A DNA stretch of 25,982 nucleotides, from assembly GCA_905210995.1 (NCBI GenBank), contig CAJLZE010000032.1:1-25982 (forward strand), in the 5' to 3' direction. A program made the position numbers and the translations under genes. The DNA comes from an uncultured Anaerotruncus sp. GTDB lineage: Bacteria; Bacillota; Clostridia; Oscillospirales; CAG-272. Below, piece after piece: positions 1-8,635 of this stretch. The notes below the pieces were generated by a model. The model made no database searches, was not told where the DNA came from, and saw nothing but the letters and a program-made list of their open reading frames with translations. The first letter of the stretch is position 1. Each line of letters starts with the position of its first letter.

Positions 1-29
1 GATGCTGAAATAAGGCGGAGGATACCAAC

Positions 30-341
30 ATGATCGACATCGCGACTCTGCAGGCGTTGAACGCACCGACACGTGAAGAACGTCTGGAGAACCTGCAGAA
101 GGCTGTTCAGACCGCATCGTTCCCGGAAGCAAATCCCGTTTATATCAACTGCCACATCCACACCACGTATTCCTTCTCTCCCTACTCCCCTGCCGCCGCT
201 GTTTTTGCAGCAAAAGCAGAAGGGTTGTGCACTGCTGGTATCGTCGATCACGACACAACTGCCGGTGCAGAGGAGTTTATCGAAGCCGGAAAAATTGCCG
301 ATATGCCCGTCACAGTTGGAATGGAAGCGCGTGTCAGTATG
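30..341 (+). pseudogene. PHP-domain protein, N-terminal fragment (fused out of frame to a DUF4432 gene)
   Basis: About 104 residues read as the start of a PHP-domain (polymerase and histidinol phosphatase type) metal-dependent phosphoesterase. The metal-binding CHIHTTYSFSPYSP stretch lies near residues 41-54, the IVDHDTTAGAEEF block near 71-83 and VTVGMEARVSM near 94-104. Intact family members run to roughly 300 residues, so about two thirds is missing. A GGAGGAT ribosome binding site lies about 8 bases before the ATG. A TAA at 11-13 could be the end of an upstream gene, so it was probably inside an operon. After about base 341 the frame stays open to 488 but no longer resembles a PHP protein; the neighbouring frame instead encodes a different family. 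Isoleucine is written almost only as ATC, unlike the interior of the window. It is most likely non-functional. Confidence 0.75.
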
Positions 342-1006
342 GTCTGCACGGCCGGATCTCCAACACCCCGGCAGAAACGGTTTCGGCTCGCGGCGAATGG
401 GTCGGCGATCGCTACTGCATGGTTTTTGAAGGTACGGTCCGTGAAAGCATGGCGCTTGGCCAGCGGCTTGTTCTGCGCAGAAAAGTAACCAGTTGGCTTG
501 ACAGTGCCCAGATTACAGTCGAAGATATTATCTCGAACGAGAGCTGGTATGAAACGCCGCTTCTGACATCCTATCATATCAATTTCGTTTTCCCGCTCGT
601 TTCCCCCTCTGCGAAAGTTGATTTCCATCATCAGGTTTCCGCTGAGTGCTACAACGATGCCTCCCATATCCGTGGGCTCACAGACATTGATGGCTGCGAT
701 GCTCCGACCAAGAATTTTGCCGAACAGATCTATCTGCAGCATTTACAGCCGGATCATGGTTTCTGCAGCTTCACAGTTCAAAATCAGGTTGAGCAACAGA
801 ATCTGGCTGTGACTGTCCGTTATTCAGAAAACCTTGATCACCTGATCCATTGGCGGCAATTCGGCGAAGGGGATTATGTCTTAGGATTTGAACCTGCTAA
901 CACGACGATCCATGGCCGTGCAGAGGAACGCGCAAATAACCATATTGTTACGCTGAAACCACAGGATTTTGTCAAATACACAGTTCATTTTGATTTCTCC
1001 TTATAA
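335..1006 (+). pseudogene. DUF4432 / aldose 1-epimerase-like protein, C-terminal fragment
   Basis: From base 335, in another frame than the PHP fragment, the sequence reads QYGLHGRISNTPAE and continues for about 220 residues to a TAA at 1004-1006. The GLHGRISN motif and the later VDFHHQVSAE and LGFEPAN blocks recall the DUF4432 family, whose beta-sandwich fold is that of galactose mutarotases; the substrate of these proteins is usually unknown. Intact members start about 100-130 residues earlier, so the N-terminus is lost. No ribosome binding site or start codon serves this frame near the junction. It sits directly against the PHP fragment, as if a deletion removed the end of one gene and the start of the next. 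Family assignment is from recognised motifs only. Confidence 0.65.
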
Positions 1007-1042
1007 AAAATGCTGCAGGTCTTTGGACTTGCAGCATTTTTT
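1005..1042. terminator. Bidirectional intrinsic terminator
   Basis: A 17-bp stem (1005-1021 with 1026-1042, one G-T wobble) closes on a TTTG loop and has an A-run on the left and a T-run on the right. It therefore works on both strands. It begins inside the stop codon of the DUF4432 fragment and lies 32 bases past the end of the convergent ABC exporter gene. Confidence 0.92.
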
Positions 1043-1073
1043 CGGTTTTTACGAAGCCGCAATGAAAGATGTA

Positions 1074-2933
1074 TTAGTCCATCATCGATTTTGTCTGTTC
1101 TTCGCGGTATTGGCGGGTGTAGAGGCGGTAGTAGGGGCCGTGGGCGGACATGAGGGAGCGATGGGTGCCGCTCTCGATGATCTTGCCGTCATGCACGACC
1201 AGGATCACGTCCGCGCGGCGGATGGTCGACAGGCGGTGGGCGATGATGAAGGAGGTGCGGCCGGTCATGACCTTCTCGATGGCGTTCTGGATGAGCTGCT
1301 CGGTCACGGTGTCGACGGAGCTCGTCGCCTCGTCCAGCACGAAGATGCGCGGGTCGGCCAGCAGCGCGCGGGCAAAGGACAGAAGCTGCTTTTCGCCGGT
1401 GGAGAGCAGATCTCCGCCCTCTCCGACCTCACTGTCAAGTCCGTTGTCCATGCGCGCAACGACAGCGTCGGCGGAAACGAGTTTCAGCGCCGCGTTTATC
1501 TCCTCGTCGGTCGCATCGGGCTTGCCGTAGCGGAGGTTATCGCGCACGCTGCCCGAGAAAAGGTGCGGCGACTGAAGGACATAGCCTATATTCGAATGCA
1601 GCCAGAGCTGCGAGCGTTCGCGCGCGTCGCGTCCGTCAATGAGGATGCGCCCCTCGGTCGGCTCGTAAAAGCGGCAGACAAGGTTGACGAGCGTGGATTT
1701 GCCCGCACCCGTCTCGCCGACGATGGCGACACGCGTGCCCATAGGCACCTTGAGCGAGAAATGCTCGAGAACCGTCTCGTCTCCGTCCGGATATTTGAAG
1801 GTCACGTCGTCAAACTCGATGTCCCCGCGAAGCGGCTCCCAGTTCTCGCGCTTGGGCGCAAACGTGTCGCCGTATTTTTCAACGACCTCGGGAGTGTCTG
1901 TAACATCGGATTCCGTCTCTATCAGGCGCGTAACGCGCTCGATGTTGACCTGCGTGTTGATAAGGCTCGAAAATGCATCGATTATCCAGAGCAGCGGGTC
2001 CATAAGCCCCTGCGCGTAAGACATGAACGCCGACAGCGTACCTATCTCCATTGCCTGCTTCATCGTGATTATGCCGCCGCGCCAGAGCACAATGGCAAGT
2101 GCCACATAAGAGAAGAAGGAGACCGACGAGAAGAGCAGACCGCGGAAGCGCGAGGCGTTGACCGAGGTCTTTTTCATCGTTTTCGTGTCGTTTTCGAACT
2201 CTTTCACCATCTTGTCCTCAACGACAAGGGTCTTTATCGTCTTTGCGCCGGTAATGCCCTCGTTGTAGTCGCCCGATATGCGGGAGTTGAGCTCGCGTAT
2301 CGAACGGTTGAGAGATGTCAGCTTATTGAGCGAAAACGCAATGAGCAGCGCCGCCACGGGGACGATGGCAATTACGGCAAGCGCCAGCTTCCAGTTTATC
2401 CTCACCATTACGGCAATGGCGCCGACTATATAGGAAACGTTCCATACGGCGTCCATGAACGACCACGAAACGAGCTCGCCTATGCGTGCGGTGTCGCTCA
2501 TTATACGGGAATGGACGTATCCGACGCTGTTCTGGTTGAAATACGAAAACGAAAGCGTTTGCAGGTGGTCGAAGCTCGCCTGCTTGAGATCGTGCCCGAC
2601 GCCCCACTCAACACGCGACGCGGAATATGTCGTGATGCAGTTTGCAATGATCTGGATCGCAAGCGTTACAAGATACAGCCCGATGAACCACGGCAGTGTA
2701 TCGGTTATGCCTGTTACTATGTAGTTGTCGATCGCATAGCGCTGGAAAAGCGGGATGACGATATCGACCGCGCTGCCGACCACGCCGAGCAGCGCCATCA
2801 TGAGCAGCCGGCGGCCGTAGGGCTTTACGAACGGGATGATGCGCCCTATGCCGAACCACGGCAGGCGGACATAACTGTCGTTCTTTTTCTTTTTGTTTTC
2901 CTTGGTCGGATCTTTCACTTCTGCCTGACTCAT
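1074..2933 (-). CDS. ABC exporter half-transporter, subunit with intact Walker B (BmrD/YheH-like)
   Basis: A 619-residue half-transporter: a membrane domain (about 25-330, several hydrophobic helices) followed by an ATPase domain (about 370-605). Visible motifs are Walker A GETGAGKST (406-414), the Q-loop region YVLQSPHLFS (451-460), a degenerate signature LSTGE (510-514), Walker B IFVLDE with catalytic Glu535, and the switch His566. The start is fixed by a perfect AAGGAGGT six bases before the ATG, and the ATG overlaps the stop of the upstream subunit (ATGA). The pair resembles heterodimeric multidrug exporters such as BmrCD and LmrCD, in which one subunit keeps the catalytic Glu and carries the poor signature, exactly as here. 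It probably pumps amphipathic drugs or toxins out across the cytoplasmic membrane; the substrate cannot be read from the sequence. Confidence 0.93.
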   Translation of the reverse strand: MSQAEVKDPTKENKKKKNDSYVRLPWFGIGRIIPFVKPYGRRLLMMALLGVVGSAVDIVIPLFQRYAIDNYIVTGITDTLPWFIGLYLVTLAIQIIANCITTYSASRVEWGVGHDLKQASFDHLQTLSFSYFNQNSVGYVHSRIMSDTARIGELVSWSFMDAVWNVSYIVGAIAVMVRINWKLALAVIAIVPVAALLIAFSLNKLTSLNRSIRELNSRISGDYNEGITGAKTIKTLVVEDKMVKEFENDTKTMKKTSVNASRFRGLLFSSVSFFSYVALAIVLWRGGIITMKQAMEIGTLSAFMSYAQGLMDPLLWIIDAFSSLINTQVNIERVTRLIETESDVTDTPEVVEKYGDTFAPKRENWEPLRGDIEFDDVTFKYPDGDETVLEHFSLKVPMGTRVAIVGETGAGKSTLVNLVCRFYEPTEGRILIDGRDARERSQLWLHSNIGYVLQSPHLFSGSVRDNLRYGKPDATDEEINAALKLVSADAVVARMDNGLDSEVGEGGDLLSTGEKQLLSFARALLADPRIFVLDEATSSVDTVTEQLIQNAIEKVMTGRTSFIIAHRLSTIRRADVILVVHDGKIIESGTHRSLMSAHGPYYRLYTRQYREEQTKSMMD

Positions 2934-4798
2934 GCGCGCACCTCCTTTCCCGATGCGTCCTCACCGTCGTCCGGATCGGACATCTGAATGTCGTATATGC
3001 GGCGGTAAATGCCGCCCTCTATCTTCATAAGATCGCTGTGAGTGCCGTGCTCAACGATCTTTCCGTGCTCGAGCACAACGATCTGGTCGGCGTTCATGAG
3101 CGTCGCAGTGCGGTGCGAGATAAGGAAGACCGTGGAGCCGCCGAGCTTTTCTCCGAGAGCCGCGCGTATCTTTGCGTCGGTCTCGGCGTCAACGGCGGAA
3201 AGCGAGTCGTCAAACACCATGATGGGCGCCTTTTCGGTCAGCATACGCGCAATTGCGGTGCGCTGCTTCTGACCGCCCGAAAGGGTGACTCCCCTCTCGC
3301 CCACAAATGTGTCATAACCCTCGGTAAAGCCCTCAACGGTATCGTCGAGGCACGCGACCCGTGCCGCCTCGCGGATATCCTCCATGCCGATATCCGACCT
3401 TGCCATCGAAATATTATCCGCTATCGAGCGCGAGAAGAGATAAGGCTCCTGAAGCACGATGCCTATATTGCGCCGCAGGTATGCCGCGCGGATATCGGCG
3501 ATATCGACGCCGCCTATCGTTATCCTGCCGCCGCTGCCGTCTGCCGGCAGCTCGTAAAGGCGGTCGAGCAGATGCACGAGCGTTGACTTGCCAGAGCCCG
3601 TGCCGCCGAGAATGCCGACGGTCGTGCCCGCGGGCACCGTGAGCGAAATGTGCGAGAGCAGCTCGGGGCATCCGTCATACGCAAAGCTCACGTCGTCAAA
3701 AACGATATCCCCGTGCATATCCGGCTCGCACGCGTCGGGGCGGTCATGCTCGGTCTCGGAGTTCATTATGTAGCCGAGACGTTCGACCGAGATGCTCGCC
3801 TTGCTCATTTCGGAGATCATTCTTCCGAGACGACGCATAGGCCATGTCAGCATTGAGTTGTAGGTGACGAACGCAATGAAAGCGCCCGGGGTAAGCCTTC
3901 CGCCGATGCAGGCGAGCACGCCGAGCACGATGATGAGCATTACCTGGAGCCCGGAGATAAAGTCTCCCATGCCCCAGAATGCAGCCATATACTTGGCGAG
4001 CTTAAGCCATAGCCCCGAGTATTTGTCGTTTTGAGCCTTGAAGCGGTCGCGCTCGTATTTTTCACGCCCGAATGCCCTGACGACGCGCACGCCGGTGAGG
4101 TTCTCCTGGGCGATAGCCGAAAGCGCGCCCTCGGCCTCGTCGCATTCTTTGAAGCCCGAGCCGATACGTCTGCCGAACACAGCCGAGTATATCAGAATGA
4201 CCGGCAGCGATACGGTCGCGGCGACCGCGAGCCGTGTATCCATACCGTACATGACGATGAGAGATATCGTGACCTGAATGACGATGCGGAGGATAGATAT
4301 GAGCTGCTCGGAGAGAAAGTTTTTCACCATGTCCACATCCGAGGTGCAGCGCTGTATGATGTCGCCCGTCTTGTTTTTCATGTGCCACGAGAACGGCAGG
4401 CGCTGTATCTTTTCGTAAAGCATATTGCGCATATGCTCGACAAGCGTTTCAGCCGCCTTGGTATTGATTATGCGCTGCAGATAGCGGCATACCGCCGCCG
4501 CGAGCGCCACGGCGACTATCGCTGCGGCAATGGTCCAGAGGTTTTGCCTTATCGCCTCGACTCCGCCGAGCGCATCAACGAACACGCGCGCATATCCCGG
4601 CACGTTTACCGGCTCGTTGCCTATTACCGAGTCTACCGTAAAGCGTATGAGCTGCGGGTTGAGCATATCCGCACCGGTGACCGCGAACGAAGCGATGATG
4701 CCGCCGAGGAAGAGAAGCTTCGAGCCGCGCATGAACTCGTAAAGCAGTCTGCCGTTCCCCTTTTTTTCAGATCTTTTTGTCCTGTTCTTTTCTTTCAT
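2930..4798 (-). CDS. ABC exporter half-transporter, subunit with degenerate Walker B (BmrC/YheI-like)
   Basis: A 622-residue half-transporter with a membrane domain (about 25-335) and an ATPase domain (about 362-600). Motifs are Walker A GGTGSGKST (398-406), Q-loop IVLQEPYLFS (447-456), a canonical signature LSGGQ (506-510), Walker B IMVFDD (526-531) and His562. The catalytic Glu after Walker B is replaced by Asp531, the hallmark of the non-hydrolysing site in heterodimeric exporters. Its good signature would complete the active site of the partner subunit. It is the first gene of a two-gene operon with a four-base overlap to the next gene and a consensus promoter just upstream. The ribosome binding site is weak (GGTG five bases before the ATG). 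Confidence 0.93.
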   Translation of the reverse strand: MKEKNRTKRSEKKGNGRLLYEFMRGSKLLFLGGIIASFAVTGADMLNPQLIRFTVDSVIGNEPVNVPGYARVFVDALGGVEAIRQNLWTIAAAIVAVALAAAVCRYLQRIINTKAAETLVEHMRNMLYEKIQRLPFSWHMKNKTGDIIQRCTSDVDMVKNFLSEQLISILRIVIQVTISLIVMYGMDTRLAVAATVSLPVILIYSAVFGRRIGSGFKECDEAEGALSAIAQENLTGVRVVRAFGREKYERDRFKAQNDKYSGLWLKLAKYMAAFWGMGDFISGLQVMLIIVLGVLACIGGRLTPGAFIAFVTYNSMLTWPMRRLGRMISEMSKASISVERLGYIMNSETEHDRPDACEPDMHGDIVFDDVSFAYDGCPELLSHISLTVPAGTTVGILGGTGSGKSTLVHLLDRLYELPADGSGGRITIGGVDIADIRAAYLRRNIGIVLQEPYLFSRSIADNISMARSDIGMEDIREAARVACLDDTVEGFTEGYDTFVGERGVTLSGGQKQRTAIARMLTEKAPIMVFDDSLSAVDAETDAKIRAALGEKLGGSTVFLISHRTATLMNADQIVVLEHGKIVEHGTHSDLMKIEGGIYRRIYDIQMSDPDDGEDASGKEVRA

Positions 4799-4844
4799 AA
4801 TGCACCGATATTTTTTATTTAGTAGTTAAGTCCATGAGTATATT

Positions 4845-4873
4845 ATTATAACACTATATACCCGCGGGGTCAA
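4845..4873 (-). promoter_or_regulatory. SigA-type promoter of the ABC exporter operon
   Basis: On the minus strand TTGACC (4868-4873) and TATAAT (4845-4850) are 17 bases apart. It lies 47 bases upstream of the exporter start and after the end of the AraC gene, so the exporter can be transcribed independently of the regulator. Confidence 0.75.
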
Positions 4874-4903
4874 TAGGACTAAACCGCAGGTTTACAAAAA
4901 ACG

Positions 4904-5692
4904 TCACGGGCTCTCCCGCGTTTTTCCGAACCCGTCCATAAGCTTCGCGCACCTGCTCGGCTGGCACCCGTAATATTTGTGAAAGGTGTTCGAAAAATAA
5001 AACGGGCTTGAATATCCGCACAGCTGGGCTATCTCCTTCAGAGGCTTTCGACTTTCGAGTATCAGATATTTTGCGTACTGCATGCGCATGACGAGTATCA
5101 TCTCGGTCGGTGTTCTGCCGAGGACGTTGCGGAACTTCCATATAAGCCCGACGTTTGACAGGTGAACGTGCGCGGCGATATCCGGCACACGGATCTTTTC
5201 CGCAAGGTGATCGTTTATATAGCGCAGCGCTTCGTATACCGTCGGATCGGTCGAACGGTCTGCTACCGGCATACCGCCCGAATAAACGTAATTTTCAAGT
5301 ATGAGATTGTCAAGCACACCGCAGTAGAGCTGCTCGCGCTCACGTATCGTGCCGTATTGCAGCCTGTCAAGCGTCTCGACAGCCGATAGGATATGCCCGC
5401 GCGGCACCTCGAGACGGCCCGCTCGCAGCGCCGAGGCATACGGGTGATCGGGTGCGGCAAAAAACGCCATCTGGTGAAAGGAGATAGGCTCGAGCACACG
5501 GCGGCGCATGAAAAGGTCGGCGGGAAAGAACACCGCATCCCCCGCACCGGCGGTATCCTCCCTGCCGTTCATGACAAAGGATATCGACCCCTCCTTGAGA
5601 ATCAGAAGACTGTGCCATTTGCGCGTCCCGCACGGCATCTCAAAATCCTCTCTTCCCGAAAAGGTATTATAAAATACAAGATTTATATCCAT
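4904..5692 (-). CDS. AraC-family transcriptional regulator
   Basis: A 262-residue protein with an N-terminal cupin-like sensor half (about 15-130, including GDAVFFPADLF) and a C-terminal double helix-turn-helix (about 160-255). The DNA-binding half contains IRVPDIAAHVHLS, the linker region GRTPTEMIL and the second helix-turn-helix LKEIAQLCGYSSPFYFSNTFHKYYG, typical of AraC/XylS proteins. The ATG has a GGAGGT site seven bases upstream and a perfect TTGACA-17-TACAAT promoter. Members of this size and layout in Clostridia usually sense sugars and activate catabolic or transport genes. It is divergent from the metallo-beta-lactamase lipoprotein gene and upstream of the ABC exporter, so either could be a target; the sequence does not decide. 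Confidence 0.92.
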   Translation of the reverse strand: MDINLVFYNTFSGREDFEMPCGTRKWHSLLILKEGSISFVMNGREDTAGAGDAVFFPADLFMRRRVLEPISFHQMAFFAAPDHPYASALRAGRLEVPRGHILSAVETLDRLQYGTIREREQLYCGVLDNLILENYVYSGGMPVADRSTDPTVYEALRYINDHLAEKIRVPDIAAHVHLSNVGLIWKFRNVLGRTPTEMILVMRMQYAKYLILESRKPLKEIAQLCGYSSPFYFSNTFHKYYGCQPSRCAKLMDGFGKTRESP

Positions 5693-5744
5693 GACCCGTA
5701 CCTCCGCCGGATTCGTATCTGCCTTCGCATCTCCGTATTATTAT

Positions 5745-5773
5745 ATTGTAGCTGAACGACGTACCGATGTCAA
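5745..5773 (-). promoter_or_regulatory. Promoter of the AraC-family gene
   Basis: TTGACA (5768-5773) and TACAAT (5745-5750) on the minus strand are 17 bases apart; an alternative TATAAT lies five bases further downstream. Confidence 0.75.
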
Positions 5774-5822
5774 GAGGACGCGATCGGAATACTATAAAAT
5801 ATTATATGTCAGCTATAAAAAA

Positions 5823-5851
5823 CTGCATTCCGTCGGGCGGGCTTGTATAAT
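5823..5851 (+). promoter_or_regulatory. Likely promoter of the MBL-fold lipoprotein gene
   Basis: A clear TATAAT at 5846-5851 (a second overlaps at 5851-5856) has only a weak -35 match, CTGCAT at 5823-5828, with 17-base spacing. A weak -35 fits an activated promoter, and an AraC-type activator gene is divergent. Confidence 0.4.
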
Positions 5852-5924
5852 ATAATCTTCACATACGGTCCCGCTGCGGCATACTCCGCAAACCGGGACG
5901 GATACGAAAAAGGGAGCAGCGAAA

Positions 5925-7634
5925 ATGAAAAACTCTATTATAAAACGTCTTGTGATATGCGCGGTGCTCTGTGCGCTGCCCGCGCTTGCATCGTGCTCGC
6001 CAACAGGCGACGGCACGGGAAGCTCCGACACCGTTACCGAGCCGGCGCCGCCCGCCGACGTCGATCTTTCCGGTGTCACCCTGATATATCCAACGGGAGA
6101 CAAGGCTGCGTCTGCGTGCGCAAAGGAGCTGCAGCACGGCATAGCTGAGCTGACGGGCACCCTGCCCTTCTGCCTGCCGGATTCGCAAAAGACCTCCGAC
6201 GAATGTGCCGACGGCGCCGTGATACTCGTCGGAAGCACGGATTTCCCAGAATCGCGCGAGGCATACGAAAACCTTAAATACGGCGACTGCACCGTGACGG
6301 CGACAGGGAGGCGCATCGTCGTTGCAACGGCATCCGACAGCGCGCTCAAAAAGGCGTGTGCGGCTCTCGGCGAGCTTGTAAAGAACAGCCGCACCGAGGG
6401 CGGAGCGCTCGTCGTTACCGCGTCGGCTCTCGGCGCGCTCGGCAGCGCCGAATACGGCGACAGGCTGTACTCCGTACCGAAAATGCAGCCCGCGAACGGC
6501 AGAGAGGCAACGCTCACCGACTGCGGCGACGACACGTTCATGCTCTATGCGCGAGACGCCGAGGAGAGCGACTGCACCGCATATGCGGACCTGCTCGGAA
6601 GCCGTGGGTTTTCGAGGCTGCGCTCCGAAAAGAACGGAAAAAATCTTTTTCTCACCTATGCCGGGGACGGTCAGTGCCTTGAGATATCCTACTACCCCGC
6701 CGAGCGCGAGCTGCGCTGCATAGTCCTGCCCGAAAATTATTACACCGAATACCCCGAATATTTCGGCGGCACGGTGCATGACGGCAGCACCGATCCCATC
6801 TTCACGCAGGTCGGGCTGAATTACAGCAAGGTGATAAACGGTATGTCATACATCCTCCGCGCGCCCGACGGGTCGTTCGTGATAATCGACGGCGGCATGG
6901 CGGGACAGGGCGAGGAGCGTCACATATACGACACGATGGTGAGTCAGAGCGGCGGCAAAAAGCCGGTGATCGCCGCGTGGATACTTACTCACCCGCACAA
7001 CGACCACATAGGAGCCGTTGCGGATTTTATCGGCCGCTACGGCAGCGACACGGTGCCCGAGGCTGTCATCTTCAATTTTATAAATGAGGATGCGCTCAAG
7101 GCGGGCAATGACTATGACGCAAAGTCGCTGTCGGTGCTGCGCGGCGCGCTGAGCGGAAAGTGGAAGTCGGCAAAGGTGATAAAGCCGCACACCGGCGAGC
7201 GTCTCACGATAGGCGGCGCAGGGTTCACGATCCTTCACACGCCTGAGGACATCTATCCCGACACGGCGGCAATGGCATACAACAACGCAAACACCGTGGC
7301 GTTTATGATAGACGTCGCGGGGCGCAGGATAATGATAACCGGCGACCTCAGCGAAAAATACGAAAAGCAGATGGCAGACTGGTACGGCAGCGGTCTGAAA
7401 TGCGACATCCTTCAGGTCATCCATCACGCAAGAACGCACGGGAACATCGCGGTATACAGCCTTATGGCTCCCGAGATCGCAATGTGGCCCGCCTCGCGCG
7501 CAAGCGACGCCGAGTACGGCTCAAAGGACTTCAACGTGTGGCTGCGAAAGAACGTGCCGCAGAACATCTATTGCTACGACGGCACCGCCTCGGTGGATCT
7601 GAAAACAATGAAGATCACGCGACGTGGCAGTTGA
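5925..7634 (+). CDS. Lipoprotein with metallo-beta-lactamase-fold hydrolase domain
   Basis: A 569-residue exported lipoprotein. The N-terminus is a signal peptide ending in a lipobox LASC with Cys24, followed by a Ser/Thr/Pro-rich spacer. Residues about 48-170 resemble the alpha/beta N-terminal domain found before catalytic domains of some glycan-active enzymes (inference from pattern). Residues about 295-565 form a metallo-beta-lactamase domain with the metal motif HPHNDH (356-361), an IIDGG strand near 320, ITGDL with Asp474, and His500/501/505. The substrate is unknown; such secreted MBL proteins may be phosphodiesterases, lactonases or nucleases. AGGGAG lies eight bases before the ATG. 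A hairpin terminator follows 12 bases after the stop. Codon use, rich in ATA for Ile, matches the body of the window. Confidence 0.85.
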   Translation: MKNSIIKRLVICAVLCALPALASCSPTGDGTGSSDTVTEPAPPADVDLSGVTLIYPTGDKAASACAKELQHGIAELTGTLPFCLPDSQKTSDECADGAVILVGSTDFPESREAYENLKYGDCTVTATGRRIVVATASDSALKKACAALGELVKNSRTEGGALVVTASALGALGSAEYGDRLYSVPKMQPANGREATLTDCGDDTFMLYARDAEESDCTAYADLLGSRGFSRLRSEKNGKNLFLTYAGDGQCLEISYYPAERELRCIVLPENYYTEYPEYFGGTVHDGSTDPIFTQVGLNYSKVINGMSYILRAPDGSFVIIDGGMAGQGEERHIYDTMVSQSGGKKPVIAAWILTHPHNDHIGAVADFIGRYGSDTVPEAVIFNFINEDALKAGNDYDAKSLSVLRGALSGKWKSAKVIKPHTGERLTIGGAGFTILHTPEDIYPDTAAMAYNNANTVAFMIDVAGRRIMITGDLSEKYEKQMADWYGSGLKCDILQVIHHARTHGNIAVYSLMAPEIAMWPASRASDAEYGSKDFNVWLRKNVPQNIYCYDGTASVDLKTMKITRRGS

Positions 7635-7639
7635 AAAAC

Positions 7640-8635
7640 TCATATCACCGCTCCGGAGACAGATAAAAGCTCCGGGGCGGTCTTTTTTGCGGCGGCAAGA
7701 CAATAATCGCAAAAGCCGTTGCGATCTGTGGAAAAAACGCCGAATTCACCGTCACCCGCCGCAGCCGCGGCTTTCCCGACGGCGCGATGCATCGTTTCGG
7801 ACACCGATGCAAGATATTTTTCGTGCCCGAGCGCCGACGCCGCGGCATAAAAACGGCGCAGCACATCCGCACGGCTCGTCTTTTTGCCCGGTGCGGGCAG
7901 TGCGACCCCAACGCTGCCGAGTATCAGCCCCTCGAGCACCGCGCTCATCACCGAAAAAATGGCGTGGCGACTGTCGGGCGCGTAAAACACGCACGCGGCG
8001 CGCAAAAGATCCGGAGAAAGTGCCGAACAGAACAGACTTTCAAAATAAAGGCGGCGGGTATATTCTTCAATGTATTCTATACCGCAAAGCCCCGCAACGG
8101 GCAGCGCCGTCGGATAGTCGCACCCTATCCTGCGGTCATGCGCGGCAAAAAGCGGATCGTAAATGCGAAAAAATCCGCAGAGCGCGCCGCGCAGAGTGAG
8201 GACGTATGTTTCGTTGTCGATGGGCAGCGCATACCGCAGCGCCCTGCCGTAATAAAAGCAGGAACGCTGCAGCTTTCTTTCGATGATGCGCCTGCCGCGC
8301 CGCCGTGCCGCGTCAAGCCCGCCCGAAAGCAGCGCGGAAACAGCCCCCTCGGGACCGCGGCGGCACAGGTCGAGCGCTGCGGTATACGCAAGCGACGCGT
8401 AAAGCTCACGCACCGCACTCTCGGGCAGCGAGCTGCTCCTCCCGCCCGTCCTGCGGCGGCAGCGGGAAGTGAGAAGCTCATACGCCTCACCGCCGAGACG
8501 CGCGGCGTCCGCGTCGTCGATAAGCCCGCGCCGTCGCCCGAATGCCATGAGGCGGTCGAGGTAGTCGCCGTCCGCTCGAAACAGCGCCGCCTCTTCCGCG
8601 GCGTCAGAAAAGTGTTCTTTCGGCTGTAAAACCAT
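7640..8635 (-). CDS. DUF6179-like protein of unknown function
   Basis: A 331-residue cytosolic-looking protein, rich in Ala and Arg, with no signal peptide or clear membrane segment. I recognise a resemblance to the Clostridia family DUF6179 from the central block GFFRIYDPLFAAHDRRIGCDY and the following GIEYIEEYTRRLYFESLFC; no function is established to my knowledge. The start at 8635 is chosen because AAGGAG lies nine bases upstream. A longer reading to 8833 exists, but its extra residues are low-complexity shadow of the upstream gene. It overlaps the upstream DUF6323-like gene by 32 bases, implying translational coupling and related roles. Its C-terminal codons double as the terminator of the convergent gene. 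Family assignment is from memory of the motif. Confidence 0.7.
   Translation of the reverse strand: MVLQPKEHFSDAAEEAALFRADGDYLDRLMAFGRRRGLIDDADAARLGGEAYELLTSRCRRRTGGRSSSLPESAVRELYASLAYTAALDLCRRGPEGAVSALLSGGLDAARRRGRRIIERKLQRSCFYYGRALRYALPIDNETYVLTLRGALCGFFRIYDPLFAAHDRRIGCDYPTALPVAGLCGIEYIEEYTRRLYFESLFCSALSPDLLRAACVFYAPDSRHAIFSVMSAVLEGLILGSVGVALPAPGKKTSRADVLRRFYAAASALGHEKYLASVSETMHRAVGKAAAAAGDGEFGVFSTDRNGFCDYCLAAAKKTAPELLSVSGAVI
7647..7688 (+). terminator. Intrinsic terminator of the MBL lipoprotein gene
   Basis: A 12-bp stem (7647-7658 with 7670-7681, one wobble pair) is followed by T6 at 7683-7688. It lies inside the last codons of the convergent DUF6179-like gene, so the same bases encode that protein's C-terminus. 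Confidence 0.9.

Noticed and set aside
969..2987. 672-codon open frame on the plus strand
   Set aside because: It lies antisense to the clear ABC exporter gene; the product is a His/Arg/Asp-rich low-information sequence typical of an antisense shadow in GC-rich DNA.
4854..4903. Terminator between the AraC gene and the exporter
   Set aside because: Only a six-base-pair TAAACC/GGTTTA hairpin without a following T-run.
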